Below, piece after piece: positions 1 to 12,570 of a stretch of DNA of 64,000 nucleotides (within the stretch, counting starts at the first letter, position 1; each line of letters begins with the position of its first letter). The notes under the pieces were generated by a model, which did not search any database, had not been told where the DNA came from, and saw nothing but the letters and a program-made list of their open reading frames with translations. The DNA is taken from contig SKCR01033450.1 in NCBI GenBank assembly GCA_019454045.1, positions 34,881 through 98,880 of the forward strand, read 5' to 3'. Source of the DNA: Zanthoxylum bungeanum. Taxonomy: Eukaryota; Streptophyta; Magnoliopsida; Sapindales; Rutaceae. The translations under genes and the position numbers were made by a program.

Positions 1-3000
1 ATATTGGGAATAAATAATAGGTTAATTTATTTGATAAAATAACTTATTATGACTAGGCCCATAATTAAGCAAAGAAGTAGAGCATAAAATCTTTGGAATT
101 TATATGATGATGACTTTAGTGCTTAATATACTTGACAATAAATCTATCTTTAGATTTAAAAGTATTAAATTGCAATTAATAATTCTTAGAGAATTGATTG
201 ACTATTCTAGGGGTGAAAGTCAAAGTTTGCAATTGGGCGTGTTGCACAAGGTGCACATCGTTTCAATATTCCGAAACCCAAGGCTTGGCCAAAGGTTTGT
301 GAAATATTGAAAAGATAATTGACATATCCCAAAGTAACTACCATTTGGATATGGAAGACACCAAGGAATTAAAGAAAGGGCGAGGCTCTAACTTTAAAAT
401 ATTTGTCAAAGTTATGTTCACTACTAGTATTGAAATTGGATTTTAAATACTTAGTGTGGTACATAAAATATATGTATTGATGTTCAGAATCCGCTATGAG
501 CTGGATACTGACTTCAAGCCGAGATTTCTCTGCGAATCGGAAACGGGACGAAAGTCGCTGTTTCGACCGTAGATACCCGAAAGTCGCTTTTTTGACTAGA
601 GACATTATCTCTATATCAGTGTTTAATCCGTTGCGGATAAACCTTTATATTCTTGAACACTAAGTGTTTCATTATATAAAGATGATACTGAGATAAATAC
701 ATTAGATGTGAATAACAGAATTTATATTTTGAATATAAATAAATCTCAAACATATAAAATGAAAAATAAATAGCTCAAATTGATTTGATCAATAGAGACT
801 TATTTGTGGCATTGTTGTCTAGGACACAATTTAACGAGACTCGTATATCCACACTTTTGAAGAGTGGGTACTAGGACTGATTTGACTATTCAAAAAAGTC
901 TGCGAATCTAGTTTATTAGGTAAAGTACCTAAAATACTATTTACTTGGTAATAGTATAAGGGCCACCAATCTGTTAGCCCTATTCATGGTGAAGTTAGTG
1001 GGCCCATATCTAGCTAGGCTAGATGTGGACATGAATATTTCGTGACCTTAACGGATGTGGCATCACGTTATGGTTATGTGTTTCTTTTGAAGAACACAGA
1101 TCGTAAACTTTAGAGTTTCGACACGAAGTATATAAACAAATCGGCTATAGTATTATTCCGCACACGGTAAGACCGTAATGGAAAATACTTAAGCAGTAAG
1201 TTTCATACGTACATGAAAGAGTACGGTATTCTTTCATATGAGGACTCCTCCCGAGACACGTCAGTTAGACGGTGTGTCCGAACACTAAAACCGAATTTTG
1301 TTGGACATGATAAGGTTTATCACGAGTCGCTCTGAGCTAACTGTTTCCTTCAATAGGATATGTATTAACAGTGCAAAGCTTATTTAGAATAAGGTTCCAT
1401 ATAAATCTGTTTGACAGATATATATAGGATATGAATAGGAAAGAAACAGGGTTTCTCACTCCTAATAATTTGGGTATGCCAGGCATAACGTTTGGATGAT
1501 ACCAAACTAAGAACCCAAATTGGATAAGTGCCAATATAGGTTATCCTAAGGAAAACCTTAAGTATAGTACTTATAAATCTCACATGAGAACAATGTGATT
1601 GTTGCTCACCATGTGGTTTTTCCTGAGAGGAATACCGATATGCAGTGGTCAGTGGGAGGATAATGATACTCGATGAAAATCGAAGTAATACTGTTCAAGG
1701 CACGAAGTCCTTAATGGAACACAAATAGTTCATCTATGATGAATCTATACCATTAATCTTCAAATACACAAGAAACTAGTAGATCAGAAAGAGTCAGAAA
1801 ACAACCTAGGGTATGTGTTTCTGATCTAACCTCATAAAGATGCCAATCTTATGAAGGTATATCCACCGACTACGTTTTGAGGAAGTGATACGAGGTATCG
1901 ACTCCCTATTATGGCAAAGTGCCATGAGTCCGAAATGGATTCCATGTATAACAACTATTTTGGATACTAGTTGTTGTACCACAAGGCATTGTGCCTATTG
2001 GTACATTAAACGTCTTCAAGGAAGACATACATGGAAGGCAACATACCAACGTACAAAGCTAGGCTTTTGACGGAAAGGTATCGTTATCAACATTGTGTTA
2101 ATAACGGTTCAACCTTTTACCTGTTGCCAAGGTAAATCCAATTTGATAATGCTTGTTGATAACTGCGTATTTCATTTATGAAATGTGTCAGATATAGATC
2201 AAAATCGCTTTCCTGAAAAGGAAACCTTTTGGAGGATGTTTACAACATCCTGACGATTTTGTATAACCAACAAACGAGGTTTGCGGGTTAATCGATCCAT
2301 GTTTGGATTAATGCAAGCGTAAGGTTCTTGGAACTGTCGTTTTGAAATAATCATAATGGTTTATGATTTGAATCAAAACGAAATAATTCTTGTGTATATA
2401 AGGAGGTTAGTGGGAGAGCGCACTGACAGTGAAATTCCCATAAAACAATTGGTGAAAGCTTGGCTTTCATAGATATTCTTTCAATAGAAATTCTCCGTAG
2501 AATTCTGGGGAGTAACAACCTTTATTCAAGGAATAAAGATCTACTGGAATAGATTTGGAGTTGTTAACACTCTCTGGGAAATTGTACATTTAAAATTTAC
2601 TAGATAGGGTGTCTCATACGCTTCGAGCATATGGAGTCACGATCGGGTCAATCCAAGTGATAGTCACTGGATTGAAGTTAAAGAACATCTGTTAGTATCT
2701 TAGAGAACTAAAGATGCTGTCTCTAAAACTATGGAGAATGAGAACTTGAAGTGACTGGGATCACTGCTGCAAGTTTCCAAACAGTTAAATACTATGGTAC
2801 TATAAAGTTTGAATAACGGGACAGTGAGCTGGAATATTCCGAGCAAGATACTGTTGCCGAATAAACAACAAATGCGGATTATTGCTGCGGCTGAGAGGCA
2901 GCAATAGAAGCCATTTAGGTCGATAATAAATCTAATTAGATTAGATATAGTTCTGTTAGTAGCTGAGCTAGGTGTCAGCACAAGGCTAAAGAATTAAAGG

Positions 3001-3200
3001 TCTCATCGACGATCCAGATATATACTTCTATATCATCTGATTCGTTCGGATCATACATCGTGGCGATGTGATGATCGTCGCGAATCACAGACGATAATTA
3101 TACAAATCCGCTGACGAAAACCTTTCTCAGCAATTTGAGCGAACCGTACATAGGTGTGGTGTGGACACTCGAGTGACTGGCTATGTGCCAAGTGGGAGAT
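1..3200 (+). pseudogene. CopA copia interior: decayed integrase, reverse transcriptase and RNase H
   Basis: This is the downstream part of a Ty1/copia polyprotein, cut by the window edge and heavily decayed. Around 960-1120 the + strand resembles the copia integrase core (a His-Ser-Asp-Val-Cys-Gly-Pro-like stretch followed by a Tyr-Phe-Val-Thr-like one). Around 1885-2070 it resembles the start of copia RT (a degenerate 'WQSAM' and 'MDSMY' type stretch). Around 3100-3160 it resembles the RNase H end ('LTKT'). A purine-rich tract (AGTGGGAGAT, 3191-3200) lies directly before the LTR, as expected of a polypurine tract. Stops and frameshifts are frequent. The first 800 bases probably hold gag and protease remnants, but I cannot align them. 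Related interior sequence lies on the - strand at 62975-63680. Confidence 0.75.
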
Positions 3201-5303
3201 TGTTGGAATAAATGACCCATAGCGTCACTATTGGTACATCATATAGTGTTGTTGTACAAATTAACTATGTGACAAGGAAATTGCAATCTCATCATTTGTG
3301 ATTAGATCACCTTAGATATATAAATGAAGAGAGGTCCCTATGATTAGTTCCTGGATTGAGAATGATATGAGACAGTATCAGTCCATGAAGGATTAATCAT
3401 TAAATATCCCTAGCCGGAGTATTATCGAGACTGGACATCGATAATGCGGAATAGGCTAGTATTGCACTTGTGCGCGTTGTGAGGGCACAACGGCATAGTT
3501 CTCATATATATATAAGTATTGGATACTTATGCAAGTGCGATAGGAGGTTGTGTTTCACCGATGGTACGGGAAACAGCTTCGCTCTGGATAGACCCCTCGG
3601 AATCCCATTGGTATTATGACTATGTGTCTATGGGAGGCCGAAATCAAGGTAGGTGTGTATAGTCTTAACTTGAGACTTACATCGCTAATGCTTACGACAA
3701 TCAATATACTTTAGTTGAGGTCGTCTAGGACTCTAACCGGTTCTGTGTACGCCAATGCCGGGTATATTGAGAATCGTAGTGTATTGGATGTGATGTCAAG
3801 ACGGAAGTATCACTCCAGTCATAGTGGAGATGATGTCACGCAGGATACGGTATTAGTGATCTTAAGTGCTGCGCGGCCATCGGGATATTATGACAAGGTC
3901 ATGTATATCCGATTATAGAGACTAGTTACCAGACATCCGACATGTGCTTCGTACGGGGCAGACACTTATCCAGCCCCAGGCCTAGCACGTGACTATCCGA
4001 TAGTGGGCCGATATACACAATACAATAGTATACTACGCTTGATACAGATCTCAATATTCTTATATGAATATGTCCGGAGAATTGGGTAGACATCGTGCTT
4101 TGCTAGGAGCCGACCTTGTCTCGTAAATCGGTAGAACGTAGTACTTGGTACGTACGTGATTCGGATACACCGACGACCGTATTTACTGCCGACTTATCCG
4201 GGGATCTCATGGGTCGCTTCCCGATAATCCACCGATGACGCACAACTCGCACTCTTGAATAATCTGGGATTATATAGAAGAGAGAGAAAATTAATCTAGG
4301 ATTAATTACGGAGATATTTTATCTAGGATAAGATATCGTCTAGAGAGAGATAACGATTAATTTGGAATTAATCGATTAAATTAATATATTCGATATATTA
4401 AACGAAATTAGATTTCGACGCGGAATTAAAATTAGATTTTAATTCGGGCGAACGAATTAATTTAGAATTAATTCGTTAGCGACGTGAATAGTGAATTCGC
4501 TAGGCGTAATCATTTAATTACGACGCAACGGAAAAATCGCTAATTAGGAATTAGCGAACCCGAGCCCGAGTGTGATTGCGAGCGCATTCGTATTTCGAAT
4601 TCGAGTGCGGCAACGCAAGTCACATCAAGCGTCAAATCATTCGTCACATCAAGCATCAAATCATTCGTCACATCAAGCGTCAAATAAAATGTCACTTTGA
4701 GTGATGTGATTGATTGATGTGATTGATTGATTGAAAGACACACATCACTTTATTAAAGTTAAATGAATAGTGATGGGTGTTGTTGGAATAGTGTTTGGTG
4801 ATTGATTTCCATTTACTTATTTGATAAATCAAAATGGTAAATGCTTATTATTTTTGGAAAAAATATAAAGCATTTTTGTTATTCATTTCACATGTAAACA
4901 CTTTATCATCTCTCTCATTCTCCTCTTCTCCTCACGCCCAAAATGGAAGATTGCTCACTGGTTTTGAACCAGAAATGGCGTGACTTCAAGGGAAGCAAGA
5001 GTGGGTTTTCATGGTGAAAATTCAAGTGCTAGCACACTTACGAGTCTTGCGAAGGTGGTAGGGAGGTTCGACCATGAACCGGGATCCGTCCGACGAAGCT
5101 AGGAGCTCCGTTTCGCATCTCAAATTTCTGTTTTTGGAGGCAGTGGACTGCACAGCTTGGGCGTCCTTGGCAGTGAGTTTTTGGCCTTCGTTCGTCTCCA
5201 AATCGACTCAACCGATCGATGTGAGTATTCTGCTACCTCCGTTGGTGTATTCACGCATGTTTTCATAGCTTGTATGATCTTGGGACCTAGATTTAAACCA
5301 ACA
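3201..5303 (+). repeat. CopA 3' LTR, 2103 bp
   Basis: It starts TGTTGGAATA directly after the polypurine tract and ends with ACCAACA, giving the TGTTGG...CCAACA ends usual for copia. Two more copies on the - strand support the limits: 37019-39110, which has a perfect TSD, and 61144-62974. At about 2.1 kb it is long for a copia LTR. The LTR holds a 24-bp tandem repeat and GC-rich CAGTGGACTGC / TTGGGCG motifs near its 3' end. No gene is carried; short open frames here are incidental. Confidence 0.85.
4619..4690 (+). repeat. 24-bp tandem repeat, three units, inside the CopA LTR
   Basis: Units start at 4619, 4643 and 4667 and begin GTCACATCAAGC. The third diverges at its end. The other CopA LTRs have only partial equivalents, so copy number varies within the family. 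Confidence 0.8.
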
Positions 5304-6276
5304 AGGATGGCATCAAGCCAGTAGGACGAAGAAACACCATCGGAATAGGAAATGCATCCATGCATACATGCATACATGTTGCATACACACAATGTTTGTT
5401 TTGTGTTCGCAGGCTTTGAAGAAAAAGAAAAAGCACCGAAGACGGGCAACTACTCGGGAATGAGGACGAGCAAGCCGGGAATTGTACTCCGGGAATGGAG
5501 AACAACCTCAGGAATGAGAACGATCAACTCCTCGGGAATGAGGACGAGCAAGCCAAGAATGGCACTCCGGGAATGGAGAACAACCTCGGGAATGAGGATG
5601 AGCAAGCCGGGAATGGCACTCCGGGAATGGAGAACAACCTTGGGAATGAGGACAAGCAACTCCTCGGGAATAAGGACTAGTAAGCCGGGAATGGAGAACA
5701 ACCTCGGGAATGAGGACAAGCAACTCCTCGAGAATGAGGACGAGCAAGCCGGGAATGTCACTCCGGGAATAGAGAACAACCTCGGGAATGATGACAATCA
5801 ACTCCTCGGAAATGAGGACGAGCAAGCCAGGAATGGCAACAAACTCCGAGAATGGAGAACAACCTCAAGAATGAAGACGGATCAGGGGTCGAAACATCTC
5901 GCCATCAACTCAACTCAGTTCGAGAATGAATCCCAGAGGTCGAAGCGCCTCAGAGATTGAAGCATCTCACACCCAGCATAGTTCGGGAATGAAGCCCAGG
6001 GGTCGAAGCAACTCGCCATCAAATCAACTCAGTTCGGGAATAAATCCTAGAGATCGAAGCATCTCGCAGGGATGAATCCCAGAGGTCAAAGCACCTCGCC
6101 ATCAAATCAACTTAGTTCGGGAATGAATCCCAAGGATCGAAGCATCTCGCAAAAGCAGCGAAACAACAGGTAAGTCCGACAATGGCCGACGAACCAGGTA
6201 AGTAAAAATACATGCATGACTTTGATAGGGTTGTCACTGTCACACACTGCACAAGCCCCATCAAAGTTGGGGCGAT
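5304..6276 (+). mobile_element. LtrD 3' interior with minisatellite and polypurine tract
   Basis: Non-coding sequence upstream of the LtrD 3' LTR. From about 5450 to 5880 it repeats variants of 'GGGAATGAGGACGAGCAAGC' and 'ACTCCGGGAATGGAGAACAAC'. From about 5880 to 6160 a second repeat uses 'GGTCGAAGC' and 'TTCGGGAATGAATCCC' units. The purine-rich AAGTTGGGGCGAT just before 6277 is a plausible polypurine tract. Hypervariable tandem repeats next to the 3' LTR are known from Tat/Ogre gypsy elements, so a Tat-like identity is inferred. The open frames across the repeat on both strands are repeat artefacts. Confidence 0.7.
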
Positions 6277-8122
6277 TGTAGGCATTACATTTTTACATGA
6301 GCCCGATGATGATCCTCGTATGGAGGCACTACCTAAAAGTTGCGAAAGTTACGAAAAACGAATGCCGAAAGGAAGAAAAACCTCCAAAATTAACACCTCA
6401 TTGGATTCAGATTCACTAGCCAGCCTCGGATTCGCTCAGTCAATTTTTGCTTCAAACTTTAGCCTCAGACAAGCCCAAAACCCCTACTGCAATCAGTCCT
6501 TGCACCCTTCAACCTCAGCCCATCAGCACCATGCACACCCAAGGCCCCACGCACCCAAAATCCCATACATTTCACATGTGTAAATCCCCTCATTATCACT
6601 TTTCAATTTAACAGGATTTTGGGATCCTATCCAATTTAACAAGATTTGGGATATTCTCATCACCAAGTTTAAGAGATTTTATTCCCAATTAATATATTCC
6701 TAAAATCAATGTGATTTGTTTGGAGATCCATTCAAAACATTATAAAAAGGGGACCAAATCATCATTAAGAGGAGGTTGGACGGCAAAAACAACATGAAAA
6801 CCCTAGGCTATTCCATTCTTCTTCTTCAAGCTATCACCAAAAAAACCAACAAAAACCCTAGCCAACCAACGAAACAAACAACCAACAAACCGTGAAGAAA
6901 ACAACCAGCAAAATCGAGAAATAACCACCAAAAATCGAGACAAAAAACAACCAAACAACCGAAACAACAACCATCACCAAAAAACAAACAGAAGAAAACC
7001 ACCGAAAATACAGCCAAAATCGTGAAACCAAAACAGAAAAATAACCACCGAAAATACAACCAAAAACCGTGAAACCAAAACAGAAAACAGCCACTAAAAA
7101 ATAGCCAAAACCGTGAAAACAAAATAGAAAAATAGCAGCCAAAAACAACCAAAAACAGCAGCAAAAAACAACAAAATAGCAGCAAAAAACACCAAAAATA
7201 ACAAACCAGAAAACAACAAAATAGCAACCAGAAAACAGTAAATCAATGAGCAGAAATAGCAAGACAGCAAGCAGAAACAACGAACCAGTGATCCTTCCGG
7301 CGACGGCCAAACGCACTTCCGAGAAAACAACTTGAAAGGTAAGACCTAAGGGCGCCTTTAACATATTTATTTTTATAGTTCCGGATGATGCGTGCCTGGT
7401 TGGACGTGAAATATGTCCAGTCGGGTATGCGAAGTCCTACATCAAAGACGGCCAAATTTCTGGTCACATTTTTTCTTTGGCATTTCGTTATTTATCTTAT
7501 TTATTTATTTATTTACTTTCATCGTTATTTTATTATTTCGCATTTATTTTGTTATTTATTTTTTGTCTATTTATTGTTATTTTATTATTTTACGTCTATT
7601 CTTTATGTCTGTTTACATTGCATTGATGGTTATGTATGTTATTATCCCTTGCGGTATATCGGATGAAAACCCATACATGCATGATTAACCCCCATTTTTG
7701 TTTGCCATTTATTTATTGACATTTTTCTGCTTTTGATTATTTATTATAATTTTCGTTATCGCATCTCGTATTTCTTAATTTAATATGCTTTTATTATTTC
7801 TATTAATGTTTATGGGGGTGCAAATTTGTGTTTATTTGGATTATCTTGCATGAACTGCATAAGACTTGGTTATACCATTGTGTGAACCCGTCCATTATAC
7901 TGGCATAAGTAAGGGACCATTCTGAACCCAACTGTTTGAGGTCTTCCCTTACGAGGGGTGAGTGCGGCCTTAAACCTTTCCCAGTTCACGCTGGGTGGCA
8001 ACTCCTTTATTCTTCGGTTTAGTCCCCGTGGGCTACTCCGTACTCTCTACGGGCTGTGAGCCCAACATGTTATGGTCGCCGAGCATCATAGGCATAGCGG
8101 TAAACACCGCTTCACTCCTACA
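6277..8122 (+). repeat. LtrD 3' LTR, 1846 bp
   Basis: It begins TGTAGGCATT after the polypurine tract and ends ACTCCTACA. The same family forms the 3.4 kb solo LTR at 9167-12565 on the other strand; shared blocks include the first 100 bases, the A/C-rich stretch (6840-7290) and the 'GTGAACCC...GGGTGGCAACTCC' block near 7880-8010. A TATA-like TATAAAAAGG lies near 6741. The long A- and C-rich tract is low complexity, so the long - strand frames rich in Phe, Leu and Cys over it are not genes. Confidence 0.8.
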
Positions 8123-8177
8123 ACAATGTCACTATCTCCATATGTCACAGACATAGACATACATGACATGATATAAC

Positions 8178-8733
8178 TGTAATATCCTGAGTTTTTTGGA
8201 ACAGTACTTAAAGATTTCCGAATTAAAGTTAAGGACTTGGAACGGGACGGTAATAAAAAAAATTGAATTTTTTATGTTAGAAAATAGATCAAAATATTTT
8301 AAAGTGAAGTTTTGTCACGTTGGAAAACGCGTGGTTTCGATAACCAGTTACGCGAATTCTAATATTATCATTCTACGCATAAAAGATTATTGTTTGGCTA
8401 TAAAACTTTCAAACGAACTCCGATTAAGCTGATTTTTAAACCATTGAACTCGATTTTCCGAGACGAATAATTTTCATATTAAACACTTTTTGAAATTTAC
8501 ATCAGAATGGCTTCAAAAATGCGAAATTTCTAGAAAGTTCCATGGCATGGACCTGTTTATAATTTCACGGGGGCCTGAACGTAAATTTCAAAAAATTTCT
8601 TATAAATAGCGCATAGTTTCCTATAATCACGAAATGGGCATAACCTCACCAAAATACCCACTCGACCCCTCATCCCCATTTGGCGTTTTGGTGAACCCAT
8701 GTTGCGCCTGCAGCAAGCTGGCCATCGCGGCCA
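8178..8733 (+). repeat. LtrE LTR fragment, truncated
   Basis: It starts TGTAATATCCTGAG and aligns with 57949-58790 (+) and with the complement of the right part of 47447-50623. The match stops near 8733, where a different sequence begins, so this copy is truncated. Its ends resemble chromovirus (Tekay/Del-like) LTRs; that assignment is inference. Nothing recognisable lies in 8123-8177. Confidence 0.75.
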
Positions 8734-9166
8734 TCTTATGGTATTGAAGATATCAAAATAACTCGTGACAATTACGATTAAATTGATATCTCTTATCATA
8801 CTTAATACAATATTCATTATGCCATCATCCTATGATGCATAAAATTGACTAGACATTCTAATCAATATCTCTTTCGACAAAGGAATCATCTTTTACGAAA
8901 GATGAATATTATATATATTAGACACACTAACTGTCAAACTGTTATACTAACTGTCACATAGATAGTCTCACTGTGTCATTTATTAGTTCATATCTAATGC
9001 ACGACTAGTGGGAGCATCTCTCCAATCTCTTAGTTTTATATCATATATAAAACTTTATATAGAATATAATAGAGATCACTCCCACTGTTTTCATGGAGAA
9101 AATAAGACTAAGGTAAACCTTTTACCTCATAAACATCTCATTATTACCTTAATAATGATATGTCAT
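8734..9166 (-). mobile_element. LtrH interior, left segment (decayed)
   Basis: AT-rich sequence without a usable open frame. It is the left side of the site where the LtrD solo LTR inserted: the GTCAT at 9162-9166 is duplicated at 12566-12570, so this segment was once contiguous with 12571 onward. I cannot identify encoded domains. Confidence 0.5.
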
Positions 9167-9837
9167 TGTAGGACACAGATGTTGGACGACGCTGTTCCGG
9201 GCTCGCGGCCCGGTTGGGAGTACGGAGTAGCCCGCGGGGGACTAAACCGGAGAAATAACATAGAGTCGCCACCCGGTGTGAACCAGGAAAATGATTTAAG
9301 ACCGAACTCACCCCTCGCAAGGGAAGACCTCAAACCGTTGGGTTCGGAATGGTCACTTACTTATGCCACTTGTAATGAAATGATTTGTGCAATAATTTAA
9401 TCGAATCTACGCAACATATTTCCAAGAATATTATACTTCTAAGTTCACATGCATGAAAGTATTCATCATACAGCGAACATACGATATCACACAATAATCT
9501 CATGAACATGTTGAATCATCAAACACGAAAAATAAATAACAACCTAAGCATAAACATAAAGAAACACCTAATGCGAAAGGAGATGACAAGATCATGCATA
9601 GAGGATCAACATACTAATGGCTAAATCATGCTTGAGAAACAAGTAACATCCTAACGACCTAATCATGCTTGAACACCATCTCATGAACACATCAAATAGA
9701 TAAATGCGGGAATACAAATGGATGGTAACAGCAAAAATGTCAATGATGGAATGAGATGGTTAATTATATAATGGAAGCGAAATCACCCAAGAAGCAATCA
9801 TGCATGAAATGTGATGAAAATGACTCATTTCAGTGTA

Positions 9838-10101
9838 TGCGCGTTCGTGTAGCATTCGAAAACCCGTTCGAACGGTAAACAAAAGGTTCGCGTTCGTATA
9901 GCGTTTGATAACGCGTTCGAACGAGTCCAGACCTGATACATGATAAAACAAAGGAAATATGTGTGCGTTCGAATAGCGTTTGTAAACGCGTTCGAAAGGG
10001 AAACATAAGGTTCGCGTTCGTGTAGCGTTCGAGAACGCGTTCGAACGAACTGAGACAGAAAACATGCGTTCGTGCGGCGTTCTGAAACGCGTTCGAACGG
10101 G
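9838..10101 (-). repeat. CGTTCGAACG palindromic module array, five units
   Basis: Five units each combine a CGTTCGAACG-type palindrome (near 9865, 9913, 9989, 10037 and 10088), an AACGCTA block and a final ACGAACGCGAAC, read on the - strand. Spacing is about 48-75 bases. One further pair in the opposite orientation lies at 12331-12414 in the same LTR. A closely matching array occurs in CopB at 33979-34325. Confidence 0.85.
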
Positions 10102-10194
10102 GTTATAGCAGTGACCTCCAAAATGCAGTAAACAATATGACACATACATGAACGGATGAATAGATGACACCTAATAAATTATAACGGGCTAAAA

Positions 10195-10800
10195 GGCGCG
10201 GCAAAGCATCGTGGTAAATGATTTTAACCCCTCGACATAGAGGACCTTTAATCCAACTTACTAAGCCCATGTGCTAATAACATAGTGCATATGAAAATAA
10301 AGACAACAATATCGGACTTTGTATACCCGATTGAGCACATCTTACATTCAACCGAATATACGTCATCCGGCGTGACCAAGCATCGTGGTAAATGATTTTA
10401 ACCTCTCGAAATGGAGGACCTTTAATCCGACTTACTAAGCCCATGCGCTAATAACATAATTCATATAAAAATAAAGACAACAATATCAGACTTTGTATAC
10501 CCGATTGAACACATCTTACATTCAACTGAATATACGTCATCCGGCGCGGTGAAGCATTGTGGTAAAGGATTTTAACCCCTCGAAATGGATGACCTTTAAT
10601 CCGACTTACTAAGCCCATGCGCTAATAACATAATGCATATAAAAAATAAAGACAACAATATCGGACTTTGTATACCAGATTGAACACATCTTACATTCAA
10701 CCAAATATACGTCATCCGGCGCGGTGAAGCATCGTGGTAAAGGATTTTAACCCCTCGAAACGAAGAACCTTTAATCTGACTTACTAAGCCCATGCGCTTT
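10195..10800. repeat. 174-bp tandem repeat, about 3.5 units
   Basis: Units start GGCG at 10195, 10369, 10543 and 10718 (lengths 174, 174, 175, then partial). Each contains AAGCATCGTGGTAAA, CCTTTAATCCGACTTACT and CAACAATATCGGACTTTG blocks with few substitutions. The repeat lies inside the LtrD solo LTR and is absent from the LtrD LTR at 6277-8122. Confidence 0.9.
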
Positions 10801-12330
10801 ATCTCATCATTACACAAACAAATAACATGCAAAATTTAAATAACGGATAGTAAACAAAACAATATAACATGAAATAAGATATGTGTCGTATACTCAAGTG
10901 GTACGTGGAGTTGTATCTTGAGTACAGATCATACTACCATCCATTCGGAATCGGCTATGAAATTTATGTCCGAGTTTCCATCCTATATACCACAAGAGGT
11001 GACACATTCCGTTTTATTCAAGGGCCACAACATGCATCACTCCGCAATAATCATGTAAATAAGATTCAATAAACAGTAAAAATGCGAATAAAAATATATG
11101 TGAAAAGTGCCCTCAGGTCTAACCTTTTTCGTCGACTCTCGGACTCGAAATGGTTAAAGCTCTGCAACTTTTCTGGTTCACTGGTTTGCGTCTTTCCTCG
11201 TTGTTTCACTGCTCAAGCTACTGTTTTGACTCCGTTTCGCTGCTGTTTTGCTCCTGTTTTACTGCTGTATTTTGGTCATTATTTTTGGTGTTTTAATGGA
11301 CTGTTTTGTGCGGTTTTTGGTGCAGTTTAGGGGGTTGGGGCTGCTGTTTTGGGTGCAGTTTTGGGTAGTTTCGGGGACTGTTTTGGGTTCTTTTTTTCGG
11401 TAATATAAGAGGTTTCAGGGGGGCTGTTGTTTACGAGCTGTGTGTTTTGTAGTTAGTGGGCTGTGCATTTTTTTTTTGGCTTTTGCGTGTGTGCTGTGTG
11501 ATGGGTGTGAAGGAGCTAGGGTAGATTTGTGAGGTTAAGGGTGCGTTGAATGGATGACAAGTGACGAGAGGGGTATTAACGTGTGCATGGGCTGTTGAAG
11601 GGTGTTTGGGAGGCTAGTGGGCTGCTCGTGGCTGATGAATGGTGTGAAGGGATGGTGGGGACGTGTGGCTTAGGGTGTCAACGTGGCTGAGGTGCGTGAG
11701 GGTTCTTGAAGGCAGTGAGTGGGTTGGCTATGTGAGTGTATAAGGCTTGTTTGTTATCTTTTATGTGAAGCCGAGAGATGGGAAGTGAGAGGGGAAGGTC
11801 GAGAGAGTGAATGTGAGTAGAGAGGATACACTTTAGGGTTTTTTCTGTGATGCCGTCAATGGAGAGGAGGAGAGAAAATTCTTTGAGAGCTCTTTTTTAC
11901 TGTATATGCGTGAAGAGTCAGGAGGGTTCAAGGGTTGGAATAGCTTTGTTTTTATAGGCAAAGGGGATAGGTGAATCCTTGCTTGACAAGGAAGGGATTT
12001 GTGCATTAAAAGGGGATTTGATTTGGTGTCATGCAAGGAAAGCCTAAGATTGATTGGGGGACAAAAATTTGGTTTGTTTAGGAAGTTAATATATTTAATT
12101 TGTTTTGATTAGGCATACAATTTGTTTAATTAGGAATATAATAATCTTGATTGATTTTAATTAGGCATGATTTTATTTGATATTTATTTTAATTTGGTAT
12201 ATGATTTTTAGATTTTATTTAATTCCCCATGTGTTAAATATGTGTTTTATTAATTGGATATGTTTTATGGGCTTTGGTGGGCTAATTGGGCTTGGGTGTG
12301 AGGCTAGTAGCAAAACCAGAAATACCGACA

Positions 12331-12414
12331 CTGTTCGAATGCCTATTCGAACGCTACACGAACGCCCGCAATCTGCTTGACGTTCGAACGTGGTCACGAA
12401 CGCAGCACGAACGA
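12331..12414 (+). repeat. Isolated pair of CGTTCGAACG modules
   Basis: It holds 'CTGTTCGAATGCC', 'TTCGAACGCTACACGAACGC' and 'CGTTCGAACGTGGTCACGAACGC'. The sequence class matches 9838-10101 but in the opposite orientation, near the start of the - strand solo LTR. Confidence 0.75.
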
Positions 12415-12570
12415 GAACCGTGAACTTGTGAAATGAATCTGATGACATGCTTATTCTGAATTTCCCCTTCCGACGTCCGTTTCCCGCGACTTCCGTGACT
12501 TAAAAGGTAGTGTCTCCAAATGAGACTCATCACAGGGACTTATATGCAAAAATGCAGTGCCTACAGTCAT

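Larger units (their letters stand above)
9167..12565 (-). mobile_element. LtrD solo LTR, 3399 bp, TSD GTCAT
   Basis: On the + strand it reads TGTAGGACAC...GCAGTGCCTACA, flanked on both sides by GTCAT (9162-9166 and 12566-12570). No interior, primer-binding site or polypurine tract is present, so it is a solo LTR left by LTR-LTR recombination. It is about 1.5 kb longer than its relative at 6277-8122. Much of the excess is a palindromic module array (9838-10101) and a 174-bp tandem repeat (10195-10800). A TATA-like TTATACAC for the - strand lies near 11735. No genes are seen. Confidence 0.9.

Noticed and set aside
3715..3918. A 67-codon frame, with a reverse counterpart at 38466-38762
   Set aside because: It recurs only because both lie at homologous positions in CopA LTRs; no family match and no conservation beyond the LTR.
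5352..5960. A 202-codon + strand frame and matching - strand frames
   Set aside because: They arise from the minisatellite, whose unit lacks stops in several frames. No domain is visible and there is no conserved start context.
6826..7364. Long - strand frames rich in Phe, Leu and Cys, possible membrane proteins
   Set aside because: They are translations of an A/C-rich low-complexity tract in the LtrD LTR; several overlapping frames are open at once.
9760..10170. Arg/Asn/Phe-rich - strand frames, also 34060-34341 on the + strand
   Set aside because: The repeating residues follow directly from the CGTTCGAACG module and change frame between units, so protein coding is unlikely.
10195..10800. 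CRISPR-like regular repeats
   Set aside because: Units are contiguous 174-bp tandem copies without spacers, inside a plant LTR.
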